DNA from: Cryobacterium mannosilyticum
GTDB taxonomy: Bacteria; Actinomycetota; Actinomycetes; Actinomycetales; Microbacteriaceae
Reading direction: 5' to 3'
Assembly: GCF_004402705.1 (NCBI RefSeq)
Contig: NZ_SOFM01000043.1
Span: forward strand, 62,001-126,000
DNA length: 64,000 nt
Positions 59,170 through 64,000 of this stretch are shown piece after piece. The notes under the pieces are model-generated. The model saw only the letters and a program-made list of their open reading frames with translations, was not told the origin of the DNA and ran no database searches. The first letter of the stretch is position 1. Every line of letters begins with the position of its first letter. The position numbers and the translations under genes are program-made.

Positions 59170-62100
59170 GTGACCGATATGCATGCCAGAGTCACCGCCA
59201 TCCTTGTTGCCCGAAACGGCTCAGAGCACCTCGAGACAACCCTCGAGGCGCTGAGCCGGCAGACACGTCAGCCCGACGTCGTCATCACCGTTGACTGCGG
59301 ATCCACGGACAACAGCGCCGCGCTGCTGGCTGCCTACGGCCCGACTCATTTCATCTCCGCCGACTCCGACCTCACCTTCGGGGAGGCCATCGCCGCCGCG
59401 GTGCGCGTGACGGCGCCTCCCGAATCCGACGGCGAGATGCTCTGGCTCCTGGCCCAGGACAGCGCCCCCGAGCCGGGCGCCCTCGCCGCGATGCTCGGTG
59501 AGCTCGAGATCGCCCCCTCGGTGGCCGTGGCCGGCCCCAAGGTGATGGACTGGCACGTCCGCGACTACATCCACGAATTCGGGCAGTCGATGACACCCGG
59601 CGGCGCGACCGTGACCCTCGTCGAAAGCGAACTGGACCAGGGGCAGCACGACGGCATGAGCGACGTGCTCGCCGTCAGCGCCGGGGGGATGCTCGTGCGC
59701 CACACCGTCTGGGAACGCCTCGGCGGCTTCGACCCGGCACTGCCCTCGGCAGATGACTCCCTCGACTTCTGCGTGCGCGTGCGGATGGCCGGGTACCGCG
59801 TCTCCGTGGTGGCCGCCGCACGCATCGCGTCCGCCGGCGACGGTGTGGCCGGCCCCAGCGGGTCCTCACGCGGCCGGGCACGCCGCAAACGCGTCCGCGC
59901 CGTGCGCGCCGCCCAGCTCCACCGCCGCCTCGTCTATTCCCAGGGCTGGATGATCCCGGTGCACTGGCTCGGTCTGGTCCCCCTGGCGTTGTTCCGGTCC
60001 GTGGGACAGCTGTTGCAGAAGGAACCCGGCGCCGTCCTCGGCGAGTTCTCGGCCGCGTTCGCCGCGGCCTTCAGCGGGATCCGGGTCTCCGCCGCGCGGC
60101 GCCGTTTCGCCGCGACCCGCACGCTGGGCTGGGGCTCGATCGCCAGCCTGAGAGTGTCCTCGGCCGAGGTGCGCCGCCGGCACGCGCTCAAACGGGAGAC
60201 CAGCCTCACCGGGGCGAGGGGCGACCGGCCCGAGATCCGGTTCTTCGCAGGCGGCGGAGCCTGGACGGTGATCGCCGCGGCTGTTGCCGGGGTCGCCATC
60301 CTGGCCCCCCTGCTCGGGGCCCGCACCCTCACCGGCGGTGGGCTGCTGCCGTTGTCGGGCACCCCCGCCGGGTTGTGGGCTGCCGTCGGCTACGGCTGGC
60401 GGGACATCGGACTCGGTTTCGTCGGCGCGGCAGACCCGTTCGCGGCTGTCCTGGCGATCCTCGGCTCGCTCACCTTCTGGTCACCCTCCTTCGCGCTCGT
60501 CCTGGTGTACTTCCTCGCCCTGCCGGTGGCGGCGCTCGGCGCCTGGCTCGCGGCAAGCCGTCTCTCGCACCGGGCCTCGATCCGGGCCGTCGCCGCCGCG
60601 CTGTGGATCCTCGCCCCGACGTTCCTCAGCGCCCTCGCGGCGGGCCGCCCCGCCGCGATTCTCGTGCACCTGCTCCTCCCGTGGCTGTTCTTCGCCGGCT
60701 ACGCGGCCGCCCGGTCCTGGTCGGCGTCCGCCTCGGCCGCGCTGTTGTTCGCCGCGATCGTCGCCTGCGCGCCGTCGCTGGCCCCCGCCCTGATCGTGGC
60801 CTGGCTGGTGTCCATCCTGGCCAGCGGCCGAGCGGTCATGCGCTACCTCGGCATCCCCCTGCCCGCGCTCGCCCTGGCCGCACCCCTGATCTGGGACCAG
60901 GGCCTGCGCGGCAACTGGCTCGCACTGATCGCCGACCCCGGGGCGCCGGTGCCGAGCGCCGCCGTCTCCGTCTGGCAGCTCCTGCTCGGCTTCCCGACCG
61001 GTGAGCTCGGCGGCTGGACCCCCCTGCTCGAGATGCTCGGACTGCCCGGTGTCCACGCGTCCATCCTTGTTCCGGTGCTGCTCATCCCGCTGGCCCTGCT
61101 CGCGGCCGTCTCGCTGTTCCTTCCCGGCGCGCGGGGCGCCAGCTTCGCGTTCCTGGCCGTGTTGCTCGGCCTCGGCACCGCTGTCGCCTCCACCCACCTG
61201 TTCCTCTCCTCGGTTGGATCCCAGTCGGTGAACGTCTGGCCGGGAGCCGGACTCAGCCTGGCCTGGCTCGGTCTCGTCGGCGCGGTCGTGTTCGCGCTTC
61301 GCAGCATGCCGCGGTTCTCGATCGCGCCGGCGGTCAGCGCGGTCATCGCCCTGGTGATCGTGGCGGCCCCCCTGATCGCGGCCCTGCCGCTCGGCACCAG
61401 CGTCGTGCAGGAAGGCACCGACAGGACCCAGCCGGCATTCGTCGCGGCCGAGGCCCGAACGGATGCCCGGGTCGGCACCCTGCAGATCGTGCCCCAGCCG
61501 GACGGCGGCATCCTGGCCACCATCGTTCGCGGTGACGGCGCCACCCTGGACCACCAGGCGACCCTGAGCAGCACCGACGGCTCCCTCTCCGCCTCCGAAC
61601 GGGACCTGGCGACCCTGGCCGGCAACCTTGCCTCCCGCAGCGGGCTGGATGCCGCCGGCGGACTGGCCGACTTCGGCATCCGCTTCGTGCTCCTGCGCCC
61701 GGCAGCGGTCGTGCCGACCGGACCGGGCAGCGCGGCCCCGGCCAGCTCCGCCGCGCTCGAGACGGCCGGGCGCTCGACGACCGCGCTGGACGGTGACGCT
61801 GCCCTCGTCCCGGTGGGCGATACCGCCTTCGGCCGGCTCTGGCGGCATGACGCCGCGGCCGTGCCCGGTGCCGCAGGCGAGATCCCCCGCAACGCCGGCG
61901 GCCTTCTCGGCCTGGTCTTCGCGCTGGTCGCGGCCGTCGTCATCGGAGCGACAGTGCTGCTCTCGATTCCAACCGGCGCGGGCCCGGAGGCCGTGCGCCA
62001 GGCGAACCGGGACGCGATCCGGCAGACGGCCAGGGCCGACGCACGCACGAAGAAGGCAGACGCCCGGGAACTGAAACGGGCAGCGAAGGCGAAGGCGCCC

Positions 62101-62289
62101 GCCGTGACCGACGCCGGGAAACCAGCCGACGAAACCGCTGTCGATGTGGCCGATACCGACGCCATCCTCGCCGATGACGCCCCCGCCGACGAACGCGCGG
62201 CCGACGAACCCCCGGCCGACGAGCGCCCGGCCGACGAACCCCCGGCCGAACCGACGACCCCCCTGGAGGAGGATGACGATGCCAAGTAG
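59170..62289 (+). CDS. Large GT2 membrane glycosyltransferase with acidic tail
   Basis: About 1,039 residues. Residues 1-290 are GT2 (ILVARNGSEHLETTLEAL, VDCGSTDNSAALL, WLLAQDSAPEPGAL, DDSLDFCVRVRMAGYRV), then around fourteen hydrophobic segments from ~290 to ~765. An outer domain follows up to a last membrane segment near 905-935, then a charged tail with repeated PADE units. This gene next to whiB and a DUF5719 gene is a recurrent actinobacterial arrangement. Start GTG 59170 or ATG 59179; TAGGCT at 59164 ends 9 nt before the ATG. It may work on the outer wall polymer; substrate unknown. Confidence 0.87.
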   Translation: MTDMHARVTAILVARNGSEHLETTLEALSRQTRQPDVVITVDCGSTDNSAALLAAYGPTHFISADSDLTFGEAIAAAVRVTAPPESDGEMLWLLAQDSAPEPGALAAMLGELEIAPSVAVAGPKVMDWHVRDYIHEFGQSMTPGGATVTLVESELDQGQHDGMSDVLAVSAGGMLVRHTVWERLGGFDPALPSADDSLDFCVRVRMAGYRVSVVAAARIASAGDGVAGPSGSSRGRARRKRVRAVRAAQLHRRLVYSQGWMIPVHWLGLVPLALFRSVGQLLQKEPGAVLGEFSAAFAAAFSGIRVSAARRRFAATRTLGWGSIASLRVSSAEVRRRHALKRETSLTGARGDRPEIRFFAGGGAWTVIAAAVAGVAILAPLLGARTLTGGGLLPLSGTPAGLWAAVGYGWRDIGLGFVGAADPFAAVLAILGSLTFWSPSFALVLVYFLALPVAALGAWLAASRLSHRASIRAVAAALWILAPTFLSALAAGRPAAILVHLLLPWLFFAGYAAARSWSASASAALLFAAIVACAPSLAPALIVAWLVSILASGRAVMRYLGIPLPALALAAPLIWDQGLRGNWLALIADPGAPVPSAAVSVWQLLLGFPTGELGGWTPLLEMLGLPGVHASILVPVLLIPLALLAAVSLFLPGARGASFAFLAVLLGLGTAVASTHLFLSSVGSQSVNVWPGAGLSLAWLGLVGAVVFALRSMPRFSIAPAVSAVIALVIVAAPLIAALPLGTSVVQEGTDRTQPAFVAAEARTDARVGTLQIVPQPDGGILATIVRGDGATLDHQATLSSTDGSLSASERDLATLAGNLASRSGLDAAGGLADFGIRFVLLRPAAVVPTGPGSAAPASSAALETAGRSTTALDGDAALVPVGDTAFGRLWRHDAAAVPGAAGEIPRNAGGLLGLVFALVAAVVIGATVLLSIPTGAGPEAVRQANRDAIRQTARADARTKKADARELKRAAKAKAPAVTDAGKPADETAVDVADTDAILADDAPADERAADEPPADERPADEPPAEPTTPLEEDDDAK

Positions 62290-63763
62290 ACGTAGGGTCG
62301 CCCTCTTCGGGGCCCGGGCACTGGCCGGCACGGTGGGTCTGGCCGTCGCGGTCGTCGTCGTCGGCGCCGCGGCGGTCGTGCCGTGGCCGACGCTCGATAG
62401 GGCTCCGGCATCCGTTCTCGTCGCGCCAGTGCCGACGGAACAGCAGCGGGTCTGCCCCGGCCCCCTGCTGACCCTCGCCGAGGACTCGAGCCAGGCCCAG
62501 GCCGCCACGTCCGTCGGCCCGGCGGATGCCGAGTTCGGCGCCAACGCGACCTCGGCCGGATCCGACTGGATCCGTCCGTCGTCCACGGAGCTCGCGGCAC
62601 CCGATAACGCGAAGAGCGACGTGGACGGCGCACCGCGCCTGGTTCGGGTGCCCGTGCAGGATGGGGCGACCACGGTTCCGCTCGTCGGGGCCAGCCAGTC
62701 CCAGACCGCGGCGACCGATTCGCTCGCCGGCCTCGCCGTCGCTGCCTGCGCCGAAGCCGTCAGCGATGCCTGGCTTGTCGGCGGGTCCACCGATGTGGGC
62801 CGCACCAGTCTTGTCCTGCTCAGCAATCCCAGCACCGTCGTCGCGGCCGTCGACCTGGCGGTCTACGGCGAGGCCGGCCTGGTGAACGCGCCCGGGTCGA
62901 CCGGGATCCTGGTCCAGCCCGGCGCACAGCGGATCGTCTCCCTCGCCGGACTGGCCCCGAACCTCCGTTCCCCGGTCGTCCACGTCTCCTCTCACGGCGG
63001 CCAGGTTGCCGCGGCCCTCGAGCAGAGCGTGGTCCGGGGCCTCGAACCAGGCGGCGCCGAAATCGTGGGGTCGTCGGCCGTGCCGGGGCTCACCCAGCGG
63101 ATCGCAGGCCTGCTCATCACCACGCAGGCGGCGGTTGCGGCGACGGACAGCACGGGGATCGCCGAGGACACCCCGTCTGTGCGGATTCTCGTCCCCGGCG
63201 ACACCGCCGCCACCGTGGAGCTGGGCGTGGTGGGTGCGGGCGGACAACAGGTCGGAATCGAAAGCGAAGAGGGCAAACCTGGCGGGTCCTCGCTGCAGGT
63301 CGAGATCCAGCCCGGAATCGCCACGGAGGTTCCGCTGGTCGGACTCATACCAGGTGCCTACTCGGTCGAACTCCGGTCGGACCAGCCGATAGTGGCCGCG
63401 GCCCAGGCGTCCTCGGTCGGAACCGCCGGCAAGGACTTCGCCTGGTTCTCGGCCTCCGGAACGCTCGACGACGACTTCCTCGTCGCCGTCGCCCCCGGAC
63501 CCGGCCCGGCGCTCCACCTCGTGAACACCGCCGACGAGGACGCCACCTACACCGCGACCCCCGAGACGGGCCAGCCGGTCACGGTGACCGTGCCGGCCGG
63601 TGAGTCAGGAACGCTGCCGCTGACGGCATCCGCCCGCTACCTCGTCTCCGGCGGCCGAACGACCGTCGCCTCGGTCGGCTATTCCGGGGCCGGGCTGGTG
63701 TCATCCTTCACCCTCGGCCAGGCCGGGCCGCTGGCCGCGCCTATCCAAGTCTACCCCCACTGA
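62279..63763 (+). CDS. DUF5719-like secreted or anchored protein
   Basis: 494 residues. A basic start and hydrophobic segment at ~10-35 form a signal anchor, followed by a long beta-rich, Val/Ala/Gly-rich outer part (SLVLLSNPSTVVAAVDLAVYG; EVPLVGLIPGAYSVEL). It is assigned to DUF5719 by its position after a whiB-linked GT2 gene and its profile. ATG 62279 has GGAGGAGG about 6 nt upstream and overlaps the end of the GT gene by 11 nt. No catalytic motif is visible; a surface accessory of the GT2 is possible. Confidence 0.75.
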   Translation: MPSRRRVALFGARALAGTVGLAVAVVVVGAAAVVPWPTLDRAPASVLVAPVPTEQQRVCPGPLLTLAEDSSQAQAATSVGPADAEFGANATSAGSDWIRPSSTELAAPDNAKSDVDGAPRLVRVPVQDGATTVPLVGASQSQTAATDSLAGLAVAACAEAVSDAWLVGGSTDVGRTSLVLLSNPSTVVAAVDLAVYGEAGLVNAPGSTGILVQPGAQRIVSLAGLAPNLRSPVVHVSSHGGQVAAALEQSVVRGLEPGGAEIVGSSAVPGLTQRIAGLLITTQAAVAATDSTGIAEDTPSVRILVPGDTAATVELGVVGAGGQQVGIESEEGKPGGSSLQVEIQPGIATEVPLVGLIPGAYSVELRSDQPIVAAAQASSVGTAGKDFAWFSASGTLDDDFLVAVAPGPGPALHLVNTADEDATYTATPETGQPVTVTVPAGESGTLPLTASARYLVSGGRTTVASVGYSGAGLVSSFTLGQAGPLAAPIQVYPH

Positions 63764-63826
63764 TAAAGCCCGCCGCCGGTGCTGGCAGACTGGTCTGACG
63801 TGTCCCTTGAACCTCTGGAGCCAGCA

Positions 63827-64000
63827 GTGACCAGCACCGACGCCCCGCCCCGCCCCCCGGCGATCGAGCCGGTCGCCATCGCCGTGATCGGGGGCTCCGG
63901 CCTCTACCGATTGTTCGACGACGCAACGTCCACCTCGGTCGAGGTGGACACGCCGTACGGTCCTCCCTCGGCTCCGATCACCATCGGTGAGCGCGCCGGC
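63827..64000 (+). CDS. S-methyl-5'-thioadenosine (nucleoside) phosphorylase, N-terminal part
   Basis: The first 58 residues; the gene runs off the right end. IAVIGGSGLYRLFDD is the phosphate-binding N-terminus of MTA phosphorylases and related purine nucleoside phosphorylases, and DTPYGPPSAPITIGE follows as in that family. GTG 63827 has GGAG 6 nt upstream; GTG 63800 is in frame and possible. It would recycle 5'-methylthioadenosine. Confidence 0.85.
   Translation, partial: MTSTDAPPRPPAIEPVAIAVIGGSGLYRLFDDATSTSVEVDTPYGPPSAPITIGERAG

Noticed and set aside
60481..62835. A 784-codon open frame on the - strand
   Set aside because: It is antisense to the large GT2 gene and has low-complexity Gly/Arg/Asp composition typical of the complement of Ala/Val-rich membrane protein codons.

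Overview
The window looks like a chromosomal surface-glycan region of a high-GC Gram-positive actinobacterium, most likely Micrococcales and probably Microbacteriaceae. The reasons are the WhiB-family regulator with its glycosyltransferase and DUF5719-like neighbours at 58.7-63.8 kb, a WbbL-type rhamnosyltransferase, a complete dTDP-rhamnose gene set, frequent ATGA/GTGA stop-start overlaps, and several starts placed 6-7 nt after a -10-like hexamer (probable leaderless mRNAs). The genus assignment is inference. No rRNA, tRNA, CRISPR array or insertion sequence was recognised.

Layout. 0-5.6 kb: a two-domain GT2 on the + strand, then a GT4, rmlD, a vapBC toxin-antitoxin pair and rmlB on the - strand. 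5.6-12.7 kb: a SAM methyltransferase with a coiled-coil tail, a GtrB-like/GtrA-like pair around a sugar epimerase, a TagF-like protein, and rmlCA. 12.9-19.6 kb (- strand): a GT-C-like membrane protein, GT61, a sugar N-acetyltransferase, GT2 and an unknown protein with carbohydrate-locus motifs. 19.7-22.8 kb: ketoisomerase, aminotransferase, pyruvyltransferase and a small coiled-coil protein. Together with RmlAB and the N-acetyltransferase, the first two can make a dTDP-3-acetamido-3,6-dideoxyhexose (Fuc3NAc or Qui3NAc). 22.8-28 kb: WbbL, a Wzm/Wzt ABC exporter and a GT2-GT4 fusion. 28-34.6 kb: two secreted repeat proteins, a DUF2142 membrane protein and a neutral-ceramidase-like hydrolase. 34.6-40.6 kb: a second GtrB/GtrA pair, a Gfo/Idh oxidoreductase, an aminotransferase, an LpxA-like acyltransferase and a second DUF2142 protein. 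From 5.6 to 40.6 kb the base composition is visibly less GC-rich than on either side.

40.6-49.8 kb is much richer in G+C and holds a second glycan set: two GT4s, a Wzx-like flippase, three GT2s and two tandem O-antigen-ligase-like proteins. 50-52.3 kb is a reactive-sulfur operon (CoA-disulfide/persulfide reductase with a rhodanese domain, free rhodanese, CsoR/CstR-type repressor) behind a perfect palindromic operator. 52.3-58.6 kb carries an acyl-CoA dehydrogenase, manA, a DUF559-type protein, a GlxA-like regulator, a 45-residue membrane protein and galE. 58.7-64 kb holds whiB2, a 1,000-residue membrane glycosyltransferase, a DUF5719-like protein and the start of an MTA/nucleoside phosphorylase.

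The most unexpected items are (1) an oxidoreductase-aminotransferase-LpxA-like trio reminiscent of gnnA-gnnB-lpxA, in an organism class not expected to make lipid A, with an N-acyl-amidohydrolase-like gene nearby; (2) three copies of an exactly 85-bp element with inverted ends, two of which bracket the DUF559-type gene; and (3) three functionally different proteins that share a coiled coil plus S-x-x-W-R C-terminal tail.
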